64,000 nt of DNA, from positions 1,054,001 through 1,118,000 of the forward strand of contig NC_013853.1 of the NCBI RefSeq assembly GCF_000027165.1. The letters are read 5' to 3'. The position numbers were made by a program, and so were the translations under genes. Under the pieces are notes generated by a model, which was not told the origin of the DNA, did no database searches, and was given only the letters and a program-made list of their open reading frames with translations. This document shows, piece by piece, positions 23,165 to 32,596 of the stretch. Each line of letters starts with the position of its first letter. Positions within the stretch are counted from its first letter, which is position 1. The stretch is from Streptococcus mitis B6 (GTDB lineage: Bacteria; Bacillota; Bacilli; Lactobacillales; Streptococcaceae).

Positions 23165-25796
23165 TTATTTCTTCAAGACTTCAAAAAGTAATTCAACTCC
23201 ATCAGAATATACAACTACCTTGTCTCCTTTATTGAGACAACCATTGATGATTAACTCTGACAATGGTGTTTCAACTAATTTTGTAATACCTCTCCTAATT
23301 GGGCGAGCACCGTTTTCAGGATCATATGTTTTTCTCGCAAATAATTCGATTGCATCTTCGGAAAATTCCAGTTCATAACCACTATCCTTAATGATGTTTA
23401 TTTCTTTTCAAGTAATAATTTTGTAATTTGAAGAATTGATTCTTCCGTAAAAGGTTTAAAGGTTACAATTTCATCTATACGATTTAATAATTCTGGACGG
23501 AAAAAATTTTGAACAGCTTCCATTGTCTGTTCTCGGATGGTTTGTTCAGATTGTTCTTGCGTTTCAATTCTTGAAAAACCAACCTTTTTATCTTTTTTAA
23601 TGGCATTTAAACCTAGATTAGAGGTTAAAATAATAATCGTATTGGTAAAATCAACTTTTTGTCCCATAGCGTCCGTTAGGATACCATCATCAAAAACTTG
23701 TAACATTAAATCATAGACTTTAGGGTGAGCTTTTTCAATCTCATCAAGAAGTACAACTGCTTTCGGATTTCTTTTAACTGCATTTGTCAAAACTCCTCCT
23801 CTACCAAATCCCGCGTAACCTGGAGGAGCACCAATTAATTTTGAAACTTCATGTTCTTGTTGGTATTCTGACATATCCAATCGAATAAGATCCTCTACTG
23901 AGCCTGTTAGCTCTTCTGATAATATCTTTGCTGTTTCTGTCTTACCTACGCCACTAGTACCTAGGAACAAAAAGACACCGATAGGACGTTTAGGATTTCT
24001 AAATCCTGTTTTTGAACGAATTACAGCTTCTGCAATCGAATTTGTAGCATCTGATTGACCAATAACTTTTTCTGCTAAAGTATTTTTTAAATTGGAAAGA
24101 CGAAGTAACTCTTGTCCCTCTGCTTCTTTTCCAACCTTCATATCTTGTTCCTTAACTTCAACACCTGCTTTTTGTTCTACTGCTTTCTTTATGTCAGCTT
24201 TTGAAATTTTAAGCTCATACTTACTAACAGTTAAGTTGTTGCGAGCTCCTAGAAATTCACCAAGTTTATTTTCAAGTCTTTCTCTTATTTCTTCTATAGC
24301 CTCCTCATTGTATTCAATAGCTTGTGCTTTTTCCAATTCTTCCTTTAACTCATTGACTTCATTTTGGTAATCTCTAATTAGAGTTACTTCTTGTTTAGCT
24401 TCAATACGGACCAAAGCACCTGCATTATCAATGATTGTAAAGGCGGAATCGGGAAGTTTTTCTCCTTTTAAATACTTCTTAGCAAGTCTCACTGCTAATT
24501 CGATTGTATCTTGTTCAAAATTTACATGATGGAAATTTTCATATGCAGGTGCAATTGTCTCAACAATTTTCACTGTATCTTCGATACTTGGTTCCTCTAC
24601 AATTACTTTTTCAAAGCGACGTACAAAAGCAGTGTCACCTGAAACATATGTATTCCACTCTGACGGAGTGGTTGCTCCAATAATTCGAAAATCTCCCCGT
24701 GCCATTAAAGGCTTGAATAAATCTGTTAAAGATTTGGCTCTTCCTAACATATGAATTTCATCAACAAACAAGATAATATCTTTTTCTCGCTTCATTTCTT
24801 CTATGAATCTATTGATACCTTCACTTGTATAACTATTCAGTGCTGCGTACAAATCATTTAAATTAAATTGAAGAATTTTCTTTCCCTTAAGAGATAAAAC
24901 CTCATCTCTAGAGATACGCATAGAAATACCGTCTACAATAGCCGACTTACCTACGCCTCCATCTCCTAGTAGCACTACGTTGTTTTTATCTCTACGTGTG
25001 AGGGCAATCTCCACTTTTTGAATCTCATCATCACGTCCGACAACCTCCATTAACTCTCCATTACGAGCCTTCAAAGTGATATCCGTAGCTATATCATTTA
25101 AAAGAGAGTAATCTGGATTTGATAATTTAGAGGAGATATGTGCTGCTCTTTTTTCTTTGCTGGCTCTATCTCTCTCCGCTTTTCCATCTGTTAGCACCCG
25201 GAATCTAAACCATGAATTTGTAAAAACATCTAATAATCCATCTTCTGAGTAACTATTTCTACCACTTAACAAGTATTGTTTGTAAATTAAGTGATTTGCA
25301 TTTGTTTCCTGCTCTTGGGAAATTCCAGATAGAATCCAATAAGAATCAATGACACAATCAGGAGAATTTTGCAAGCGCATCTCTTCAGCAAAATCAAAGA
25401 TAGATTTCATATATTCAGACATTGGAAATTCATCACATTCAGCAAAATAGTAAGAAGAGGGTGCTTCTTTTATGATTTCTACAGGTGAAGAAGTAATTTG
25501 ATTATGGATTATCTTTCTTTTAGAAAAAGCTACTAATTCTTCGCTCTCAATATTGATAGGTTGTCTACTTCCAATCCTTTTTCCATTAGCAAATTCCTTT
25601 AACAATTTGCCTTTTGTTAAAGAATAATATCCTAAAGCATATCCTATTCCTGTATCCTGTACATCAAATAGACTAAACAGAATATCCTGACTCTCTATCA
25701 CTTTATACTCTTTTTGAAGAATACGATTAGGCAATGCTTTCAAAGCAAGTTTTAATTGGCGACTAACTTTATATTTTACAATATGTTTTTTGTCAT
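23165..25796 (-). pseudogene. ClpC-like double AAA+ unfoldase gene with two single-base frameshifts
   Basis: The continuous frame 25743-23398 encodes 781 residues: a degenerate Clp N region, AAA1 (GDGGVGKSA and ILFVDEIHML) and AAA2 (GTSGVGKTET and VVLLDEIEKAH). The loop DKKVGFSRIE carries the VGF tripeptide that docks to ClpP. In front, ATG 25796 (AGGGG upstream) reads MTK and breaks in an A6 run; one more A joins HIVKYKVSRQLKLALKALPN. Behind, an A4 run near 23403 is one short; one more A gives EINIIKDSGYE, a 78-residue end with sensor-2 motif GARPIRR, stopping at 23165. As it stands the product lacks sensor 2. A TTG start at 25743 could give a shorter product. Confidence 0.8.
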
Positions 25797-25807
25797 ATTA
25801 TTTCCCC

Positions 25808-26038
25808 TTACAATAATTTTTTTAGTGTTTCCTTAGCATTTTCATCAGGACATAGTGATTCTGAATACTCACCCTTTACATGCCAAGCAAGAAAATTTCC
25901 GTCTGCTAAGTGTCTTAAATCTGCTAAAGATAGCAAAATCATTTCACCACCAAAAAAATCATCATGAAACTCTTCTACTTCTTCTATATTTTTAAACCAT
26001 TCTATTTGAAACTCAGATTTCATATAAAAGTTACCCAT
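25808..26038 (-). CDS. Small hypothetical protein leading the ClpC-like operon
   Basis: 76 residues (MGNFYMKSEFQIEWFKNIEE, then FFGGEMILLSLADLRHLADG). AGAAGG lies before ATG 26038, and the stop is 11 bases before the ClpC-like start. No known domain. It is the first gene after the inverted repeat at 26081-26112. It could be an adaptor or regulator for the unfoldase, judging only by position. Confidence 0.6.
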   Translation of the reverse strand: MGNFYMKSEFQIEWFKNIEEVEEFHDDFFGGEMILLSLADLRHLADGNFLAWHVKGEYSESLCPDENAKETLKKLL

Positions 26039-26080
26039 CTATTGTTACCTTCTTTCCTTATCTGTATCTCTATTATAAAC

Positions 26081-26112
26081 GAAGAGGTAGACAAAAAAAT
26101 GTCTACCTCTTC
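26081..26112. promoter_or_regulatory. Inverted repeat, WYL-box copy 1 (operon of the 76-aa gene)
   Basis: GAAGAGGTAGACA (26081-26093), AAAAAA, TGTCTACCTCTTC (26100-26112): perfect 13-base arms. The core TAGACA-N6-TGTCTA recurs at 27262-27280 and 32328-32344. A TATAAT for the 76-aa gene lies directly downstream (about 26071-26077). It overlaps the WYL stop and may also act as its terminator. Confidence 0.75.
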
Positions 26113-27061
26113 ATTTTTTATAAATTTTTAATGTTTTTTCAAGAGATTCTTGTATTTCTTCAATCAAATCTGGAGGATCTAAAAGAGTTACTGCTTCACC
26201 TTGTCCTAGAATCCATCGTTTGAGACCTGGTGTGTCTTGACTTGTAATTTTTACTTTTATTTCATCATAATTCTCAGAAAGAATTTCATGCTCTGGAAAC
26301 TGATCTAAAACAATTTCAGCATTTCCTTTATAGATTAAGGTAACATAAATTTTTGTTCCTTCAAAAGCATCTACTTTTTGATTTCGAACCTCCCCATCTT
26401 TATACTTATCCTTATGTGAAATCACTGGTTTCTTTTTATCAGATTTACTAAGAGTCTCAATTCTGTCAACACGATACGTTGTATGCTTTTCATGTTTCAA
26501 ATGGTAAGCAACCAGATAAAAATAGTGAGCATCATAATAGAGGGAAACAGGAAAAATGATGTGGCTTTTGACATCTTTTAACGGAGCTTTATACTCTATT
26601 TCGAGCATTTGCTCCCTACGAATAGCTTCCGACAAAATACAAATTGTATCAATCCTGTCCTTGTCATTAGTCAGTGATTTATAGTTAAAACGCTCACTGC
26701 CAATAATGGCTTCTATCTCTTTTTTTTCTTCTCTTGAGAGTAAAGATAGAAGACCATCAAGCAATGAATTTAGTTCGGATTTATTTAGTGCATGATTCTC
26801 CAAAAGAATTTTTGAGATTACTAAAATATCCTTTTTATTAAAAGTTGTTTTAGCAATTAAACGATAGGTATTATCTGAAGTATCGAATTTTATCTCTGTA
26901 TTTGATATAAGATGATCTTGCAAAAAACTTTTCAAAGTACTTATATACCTTTGTGCAGTCCTATTATCAATCTCATATTTCTCACTTAATTGAGCTTTTG
27001 ATAGCCTCTCGCCTGCTTGTAAACGGAGAAAAATTGCTAAAAGTCGTTCTTGTGGTTTCAT
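26111..27061 (-). CDS. WYL-domain transcriptional regulator
   Basis: 316 residues. N-terminal helix-turn-helix (RLLAIFLRLQAGERLSKAQL, then EIDNRTAQRYISTLKSFL), a middle helical region, and a WYL domain at about 135-235 with the variant signature YYDAHYFYLVAYHLKH ending YRVDRIETL. A C-terminal WCX part (ILGQGEAVTLLDP) closes it. WYL proteins commonly control phage-defence operons and sense nucleic acid or nucleotides. Three matching inverted repeats in this region are probably its operators. The ribosome site is weak (AGTAAG). Confidence 0.9.
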   Translation of the reverse strand: MKPQERLLAIFLRLQAGERLSKAQLSEKYEIDNRTAQRYISTLKSFLQDHLISNTEIKFDTSDNTYRLIAKTTFNKKDILVISKILLENHALNKSELNSLLDGLLSLLSREEKKEIEAIIGSERFNYKSLTNDKDRIDTICILSEAIRREQMLEIEYKAPLKDVKSHIIFPVSLYYDAHYFYLVAYHLKHEKHTTYRVDRIETLSKSDKKKPVISHKDKYKDGEVRNQKVDAFEGTKIYVTLIYKGNAEIVLDQFPEHEILSENYDEIKVKITSQDTPGLKRWILGQGEAVTLLDPPDLIEEIQESLEKTLKIYKK

Positions 27062-27457
27062 ATCTTACTAATCGATTCTATTAATTTAAAATAATTTATT
27101 GAAATCTTTATTTTCTAAAGCTGATAACATAAATACAACTTCACTTTATTTTTTCATATATTCCTCTAAGGTTTCCTGAACTAAATGTTTAAAACTACTA
27201 TTACTTATTCTTTTATTATTTTGATATTCATTTCATCAACAATATCAGTCTACCATATTCCATAGACAATTAATGTCTATATATAAAATTTCGTCAAGAT
27301 TTTATTAATCTGTATCAACTACAAAACCAAATCATATAGCGTGTTATTTAATTTTTTAGGAAAAGATAATTTAAAACAGAAATCATCTTTTCATCAGTCT
27401 CTATTTGCACATGATTACTAATTTACAAATTTATAGTTTAGTTATTTTTAAATTTAT
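27062..27457 (-). other. Gap upstream of the WYL gene with a decayed small reading frame
   Basis: No intact gene. On the minus strand a broken frame reads IVDEMNIKIIKE, then in another frame KRISNSSFKHLVQETLEEYMKK, a stop, and SEVVFMLSALENKDFNKLF (about 27255 to 27093). It looks like a small protein lost to a frameshift and a stop. It lies between the operator at 27262-27280 and the WYL start, so it may once have been the first gene of the WYL transcript. Confidence 0.4.
27262..27280. promoter_or_regulatory. Inverted repeat, WYL-box copy 2 (upstream of the regulator)
   Basis: ATAGACA-ATTAA-TGTCTAT, perfect 7-base arms, about 200 bases before the WYL start. A TTGACG at about 27292-27297 on the minus strand could be the -35 of the autoregulated promoter. 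A further half-site GTCTACC is at 27249-27255. Confidence 0.7.
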
Positions 27458-29254
27458 TTAATCATTCAAGATTTTATTTGCCTTAGATAATAGTTTATTT
27501 AAGTTATCTCTAAAATTCATCTCAAATTCGTGATAAAGTTCTTCACTTCGCAAGTCACTAGCTAAAATATTATCTTTTATCTTTTCTACTAATTTGTTAT
27601 TAACAACAATTGCCATTCCATCATTAAGCATTCGACCGTGCGTATCCCCTGAAATATAAATAAAATTTGATTTATTATGTGAAGAGTATATGTTTAGACC
27701 TTGTCCTTTTCCCCTTGTTAATCTGATTCTATCGAATTCATTTGGAATAGAAATAAATTTCTCAGATAATGGAGCTTCTCGTTTTTCTCGTGTTTCTTTA
27801 CCGAATAACTCTGGCTTTTTAAGATCAAAGTAATTTTCATCACCAACTAAAGTATTAAATAGTTTACGAATTACAAACTGCACATCTTCGTTTGGAGCAT
27901 GATTTTGTTTTTTCTTATCTGCTGTAATTGTATCTGTATTTCCAATTGAAACTGCATTTGAAAATGTCATTTTTTCGATTAGTTTGTTAAATTGTTCCAT
28001 GGTTAATCCTTGTTCATTATATCCAAGTAATTCCTTCAAAGTTCTATAGAAATTGGTAAAATCATCTCTATCCTTCTTATCTTTAAATGTAAATTTTCCA
28101 AGAAGTGATACTAATGAATTATAATCAACTTCATCATCTAATAATTCAAAAGAATTTTCTAATAAATCTATCAAGTAAGATTCTATATCATCGCTATTCT
28201 CAGGACTATTATTATATGCTGTCAATAAATAGTTGTATGCTTCCTCGAATCTTAATTGGAAACATACCATTGCTAATATCATCAATTTTTCATCATGGTC
28301 TACTTTGTCTCCATTATTGATATACATTAAGAGGCTGACTGAATTAAAAAGTCTATTAATGCTACGAGGATTATTTCCTATAGAATATCTAATTAATTGA
28401 GTAATTGTTTCTAATTGATTTCTTTCTTTATTATTTTTATCAAAACAAAAATCAAGTTTTTTAAGTGAGGATTCAATAAAATTCTGCAAATCATAATTTG
28501 CTACTGGTACTGTAAATGGAACTTGAATAATTTTTTCAAAGAAAGCTTTCCCCTTTTCATCATCTAAATCTTTACCATATTTACTTTTTGCACCTTTAAC
28601 AACAACATTATAATCTATAGCCAATACAAAGACGCAATGTTCACAGTCTAAAAATAATTTTAAAACTTCTAAAAGTTCTATGGCCTTTTCAGGAACTAAA
28701 CGATCCAGGTCGTCAATAAAAATAACTATTCGGTCACTTTTATTTTCCTTAATGGCATCATTAATAATGTCTTGTAAGTTTTCTTTTAAGTGCTTGATAT
28801 CATCAGTTCTCTCACCAAAACCTATGATTAAATCTTGAAATTTTTCAGTTAATTTTTCGCCATTTAGTATGCCAAAGTCTAAATTTACATATTCTAAGCC
28901 TTTAGATAGCGCACCTTTTGCTTTTTTAAAAAACTGTTTCTTTTTTGAATCTTCTACATTCAACTCACTAATTAAATCTGTAATTAATGCTACTGCTAAA
29001 TTATTTCCCATATCAAACTGTGAGTATTGCCAAGTGTTGAAAAAAATAGTTTGAATTTTTTTATCTTGTTTTTCAGGATTTAATCTTTTTTCAACTTGGT
29101 ACATAATACTGGTTTTTCCAGTACCCCAGTCTCCTTGAATGGCAACCGTTAAGGGTGTTTCACACTCAATAATAAAATTTGATAAACCATTAATATAGTT
29201 CTCAATGCTAAATTTGTCATCATGGGTAGGACTATCAGAAAATGAGCCACTCAT
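27458..29254 (-). CDS. KAP-family P-loop NTPase
   Basis: 598 residues from ATG 29254 (AAAGGA upstream; the frame is open to 29293). Walker A is GDWGTGKTSIM (41-51), Walker B is IVIFIDDLDRLVP, and the family's LLDCEHCVFVLAIDYNVV and sensor-like SIGNNPRSINRLFN follow. KAP NTPases include phage-exclusion proteins such as PifA and the RdrA component of RADAR. This copy shows no obvious membrane hairpin between the Walker motifs. It is flanked by long gaps and stands alone, or pairs with the small gene remnant upstream. A defence role is inferred from family and setting. Confidence 0.85.
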   Translation of the reverse strand: MSGSFSDSPTHDDKFSIENYINGLSNFIIECETPLTVAIQGDWGTGKTSIMYQVEKRLNPEKQDKKIQTIFFNTWQYSQFDMGNNLAVALITDLISELNVEDSKKKQFFKKAKGALSKGLEYVNLDFGILNGEKLTEKFQDLIIGFGERTDDIKHLKENLQDIINDAIKENKSDRIVIFIDDLDRLVPEKAIELLEVLKLFLDCEHCVFVLAIDYNVVVKGAKSKYGKDLDDEKGKAFFEKIIQVPFTVPVANYDLQNFIESSLKKLDFCFDKNNKERNQLETITQLIRYSIGNNPRSINRLFNSVSLLMYINNGDKVDHDEKLMILAMVCFQLRFEEAYNYLLTAYNNSPENSDDIESYLIDLLENSFELLDDEVDYNSLVSLLGKFTFKDKKDRDDFTNFYRTLKELLGYNEQGLTMEQFNKLIEKMTFSNAVSIGNTDTITADKKKQNHAPNEDVQFVIRKLFNTLVGDENYFDLKKPELFGKETREKREAPLSEKFISIPNEFDRIRLTRGKGQGLNIYSSHNKSNFIYISGDTHGRMLNDGMAIVVNNKLVEKIKDNILASDLRSEELYHEFEMNFRDNLNKLLSKANKILND

Positions 29255-29287
29255 AAGCAATCCTTTCATAAATATAAAAATAAGACA

Positions 29288-29310
29288 AATCACTCCGTAA
29301 TAGAGTGATT
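29288..29310 (-). terminator. Hairpin between the small pseudogene and the KAP gene
   Basis: AATCACTC (29288-29295) and GAGTGATT (29303-29310). The minus strand continues TTGTCTTATTTTTAT, so it may end the upstream transcript or attenuate the KAP gene. The remainder of 29311-29675 is AT-rich without any gene I can support. Confidence 0.5.
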
Positions 29311-29675
29311 AAACATATATATTGAATCTTTTTTGTTTTTAGCAAGATTCGATTATTTTTTGATAACATATTTATTAAAAAACTGTACTTCCCCCTCACA
29401 TAATAAATGCAACACCTATATCAGATGTATTTTTGAATGAACTCTTACAAGCTAAATTAAAATCTACGTTAAAGACTATGATCACATTCTAAAATTGTGC
29501 AATAAGTTGTAAGTGTTTTCACATCTATTCTATTGTTTATTTTACCATAAATATAAACTATGAGCAATTTATATCCGATTAAATACCTATTGGTATACTC
29601 AATTAAATTCTTACCAGCTCAAATTTTTAAACATTATTTTCTAATAGCTGAAATCTAATGTCTTAGTTGTTAAAA

Positions 29676-29942
29676 TTAATAATCTTTCCAAAACACATAG
29701 GAACTATTCTCTAAGTTAATAATCTGTTTAAAATAAGTTGAATCATCCACTTCATAATAATCTATGTTATCAAAATTAAAGTAGTCACACTCAAACTCTT
29801 CAGATTGTTTTTGAATTTCTAAAAAATATCGAGAATAATTTTTAGAATCCCTTATTCCTATCTCTATACTTTCAATACGGTCAAGATCTTCTCTTGGATA
29901 GTAATTTTCTATAAATTAATTCGCAGCTTTAATAAATTCCAT
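29676..29942 (-). pseudogene. Paralogue of the 84-aa protein, stopped at codon 8
   Basis: ATG 29942 lies inside the end of the HAD gene and reads MEFIKAAN, then TAA where the intact relative at 18175 has Gln, then continues in frame FIENYYPREDLDRIESIEIG to VFWKDY and a stop at 29676 (89 codons in all). Apart from this one stop the frame is intact over about 80 codons, so the lesion is recent or the codon has been misread. The two copies lie near either end of the helicase-Clp-WYL-KAP block. Confidence 0.75.
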
Positions 29943-30633
29943 GCGCGACCTCATCTAGTTTATAAATCACATCTTTTCTCTCAATAATGATTTTACAGTC
30001 TAGTTTCTCTTCTGTAATCTTGTCTAATAATTTCTTGTTTGGATTTATTGCTGTCGGAAAGCCTACGGATTGAAGCATTGTAAAATCACCAGTTGTATCT
30101 CCATAAGCATAGGAGTGTTCGAAATCAATAAACAATTTTTTCAAGACCTGTAATTTTGAAGCTGAATCCCACATCGGTATCACTTCTCCAGTGTACTTAT
30201 TATCACGTTGAAGATAATTTGTTGCATACCAGATATCAGCGCCTAATTTTTCGGCCATTTTTGAAACTAAGAAATCGGGAGAGCCCGAAATAAATATAAT
30301 TTGGTGTCCCTGTTCTTTATGCCATTTGATTTTATCACGAGTGTATCGATAAAGTTTTTTACTTTCTTTTTCAATGACTTTTTTGGCAACAAAATCAATA
30401 TCAAGTACATCTTTATCTGCAATATATTTTGTATAAAGTTTTGCAGCAATATAGAGATAGTCATCATAGTCTAGTTCTCTATTTTCCCAAGCATTTTTGT
30501 GAAATTTAATTTCAGTATTGACACTATTTGGAAATACATCATAGGAAACACACTTTTCCATATGCTTTAAAAGTAAGGAATCTCTAAAAATTGTTCCGTC
30601 GATATCAAATATAGCTGCTATTGGTTTATTCAT
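29929..30633 (-). CDS. HAD-IB family hydrolase (phosphatase)
   Basis: 234 residues. Motif I IFDIDGTIF (nucleophile and acid aspartates), motif II FISGSPDFLV, and motif IV YGDTTGDFTML, with a helical cap between them. This is the SerB/HAD-IB arrangement, so a small phosphomonoester or phospholipid is the likely substrate. AGAAAGGA precedes ATG 30633. It follows the HD-domain gene at 52 bases and the two may form one unit. Confidence 0.85.
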   Translation of the reverse strand: MNKPIAAIFDIDGTIFRDSLLLKHMEKCVSYDVFPNSVNTEIKFHKNAWENRELDYDDYLYIAAKLYTKYIADKDVLDIDFVAKKVIEKESKKLYRYTRDKIKWHKEQGHQIIFISGSPDFLVSKMAEKLGADIWYATNYLQRDNKYTGEVIPMWDSASKLQVLKKLFIDFEHSYAYGDTTGDFTMLQSVGFPTAINPNKKLLDKITEEKLDCKIIIERKDVIYKLDEVAHGIY

Positions 30634-30685
30634 TTGTGTCCTTTCTATTTACGTTTAATTAAAAGATAATTTTAAAAACATATTT

Positions 30686-31252
30686 TTAATTGTTATAAAA
30701 TAAAAGCTTTAAAATTTCTTTATAGTTATTTAAAATATCTTTATTTTTCGAAAATAAATCTTGGTTATTTTTAAAGATTTTATAAAACTCGTTAAAGTAC
30801 CATCGTTGTTTTTTCGGATCCTTTGAATTAAAACGGTCCCATAGTAAACCACCAATTATTAAGTAATCTTGATACAGTTCCATTAAATTCGCTAATTTAT
30901 CAGAAAAAGTTACAAGTAAAACTTTTCTTAGCGACTCATCTTCTTCTACTTCTCGAAATTTTGCTAATTGAAGCTCTTTACGAGTTTGCCAATCTTTAAT
31001 TGATTTATCTTCAGATTCCAAAGACATATATGAATAAATTTCATCATTAAATTCTTGTTTAATATCTTCAAGACTGACATCGGTATCTTCAACAGTATCG
31101 TGTAACCATCCGGTAGCAATAATATTAGAATCTTCTGTTAGGGTTTCTAATATATTATTGACCAAAAATAAGTGAAATGAATAAGGTGTGATTTTCCCTT
31201 TTCTTGTTTGATTTTTGTGAGCAGTTAATGCGAATTCTTTGGCATTTGTCAT
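30686..31252 (-). CDS. HD-domain protein, small alarmone-hydrolase-like
   Basis: 188 residues. The HD region follows RelA/SpoT hydrolase order: FALTAHKNQTRKGKITPYSFH, then GWLHDTVEDTDVSLEDI and, further on, FSDKLANLMEL. This fits a single-domain (p)ppGpp or related nucleotide hydrolase (MESH1/SAH type). No synthetase partner is visible in the window. GGAGG lies before ATG 31252. In a defence setting it could neutralise a nucleotide signal, which is inference. Confidence 0.75.
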   Translation of the reverse strand: MTNAKEFALTAHKNQTRKGKITPYSFHLFLVNNILETLTEDSNIIATGWLHDTVEDTDVSLEDIKQEFNDEIYSYMSLESEDKSIKDWQTRKELQLAKFREVEEDESLRKVLLVTFSDKLANLMELYQDYLIIGGLLWDRFNSKDPKKQRWYFNEFYKIFKNNQDLFSKNKDILNNYKEILKLLFYNN

Positions 31253-31344
31253 AAAACTATTTCCTCCTTTTGTCTCTGTTGAATATATATTTTTTATTGC
31301 ACTTTTAAATTTAAAAATTTAGTAAAGTTAATCAACAACATACA

Positions 31345-31569
31345 CTATTCTTCTGGAAGACATTCTACTAAATCTAAACCTTGGTTTACTAGAAATTCAA
31401 ACATCTTTTTAGATAAATGAAGTTCATTGTTATGGAGATAAATCTTTTCATTTTCATCTTCCTTATAAGCATACGCTGGCACATGAACCACTTTCCTACC
31501 TTTGACTGTAACAAAATATAATTTTAAAATTTCAAATAATCTATTTGGATTATTAATAATAACTTTCAT
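31345..31569 (-). CDS. Hypothetical 74-aa protein, second gene of a WYL-box operon
   Basis: MKVIINNPNRLFEILKLYFV, then VKGRKVVHVPAYAYKEDE, ending VECLPEE. AAGGAG precedes ATG 31569, three bases after the stop of the 233-aa gene, so they are cotranscribed. No domain recognised. Confidence 0.6.
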   Translation of the reverse strand: MKVIINNPNRLFEILKLYFVTVKGRKVVHVPAYAYKEDENEKIYLHNNELHLSKKMFEFLVNQGLDLVECLPEE

Positions 31570-31572
31570 TTT

Positions 31573-32274
31573 TTACTCCTTATTCTTTTCTACAAATTCT
31601 TTTAATTCAGGAATGGATGATTCAAGTGATTCTAAGAAAAAGAAGATTTCTTCTTTTTCTTGTTGCTTTTCTAAAATAGGGACAATTCCATCTTTATGTT
31701 TTAAATAAAATTCATTTCCTCTTAAATAATCATCATAGTAATCAAGCAAAAATTGAACGGAAACAATTTCATCACATTCATAGTATCCATAAACTATTAG
31801 GTTTTCTGCTGTGTAAGGTAGTTCCTTTATGGTTTTAACATCTATACTTATATCTTTTGTTTTTGAATTATATGTAATTGTTGCTTCTTGTTCCTTAACA
31901 AAATTCTGACTAGCTTCAGCATCTACATACTCAAATTTGATTTGAATATCTTGACTACAAACATATTCCTTCATTTGTCTTATAAGAACATCATCTGTAT
32001 CTTGAAATAAAGTACAATCAAAAAAGTCATCTATATTATTCTCAAAACACCATCTACCCTCAGCAGTAAACCACATGTTGCATATATAATAACCATTTTC
32101 TTGAGTTGTTCTTGAGGAGACTATATCTGATATGTTAGATTGGCTATCTATAATATCAGTTGGATAATAAACATACTTATTTCTTTCTTCTTGAATCAAT
32201 AGAAAATACTCTATAGTTTTAAGATTTGATGCTTTGATATAAACTCTGCCATGTGCTTCTGATGAATTTGCCAT
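31573..32274 (-). CDS. Hypothetical 233-aa protein behind a WYL box
   Basis: A soluble, acidic protein with no family I know. It begins MANSSEAHGRVYIKASNLKT and has ICNMWFTAEGRWCFENNIDD near 85-105, then a sheet-rich middle (ATITYNSKTKDISIDVKT) and a glutamate/lysine-rich helical end. AGAAGG before ATG 32274 is good. The inverted repeat 32328-32344 sits just upstream, which ties it to the WYL regulator and to the 76-aa/ClpC-like operon. Confidence 0.65.
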   Translation of the reverse strand: MANSSEAHGRVYIKASNLKTIEYFLLIQEERNKYVYYPTDIIDSQSNISDIVSSRTTQENGYYICNMWFTAEGRWCFENNIDDFFDCTLFQDTDDVLIRQMKEYVCSQDIQIKFEYVDAEASQNFVKEQEATITYNSKTKDISIDVKTIKELPYTAENLIVYGYYECDEIVSVQFLLDYYDDYLRGNEFYLKHKDGIVPILEKQQEKEEIFFFLESLESSIPELKEFVEKNKE

Positions 32275-32327
32275 ATATCATTTACCTTCTTTCTCTTATG
32301 TCTATATAAGTATTATACATCATAAGG

Positions 32328-32344
32328 TAGACATATTTTGTCTA
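32328..32344. promoter_or_regulatory. Inverted repeat, WYL-box copy 3 (233-aa operon)
   Basis: TAGACA-TATTT-TGTCTA, the same spacing as the copy at 27262. A TATTATA lies at about 32311-32317 as a likely -10 on the minus strand, so the box falls in the -35 region. The rest of 32345-32596 is AT-rich with nothing recognised. Confidence 0.7.
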
Positions 32345-32596
32345 TGGTATAAAATTTTTTAACAAATCAAAAACACATAATACAAGGCATTAAAAAGCAT
32401 TGATACTACGTGTCTTGACATAAAAATATTGACTTTAATTAAATTCTAATAAAAGACTATACAGAAGTTTAAAAATGAAATGGTTAACAAAATAATATTT
32501 TGACGTTTATACAATGGAATCATATTTTAAGAAGATAGATTGCTTTAAACTTACTACAATTAATTAAAAAAGTTATTACGAGATCTAGATTTAAAG

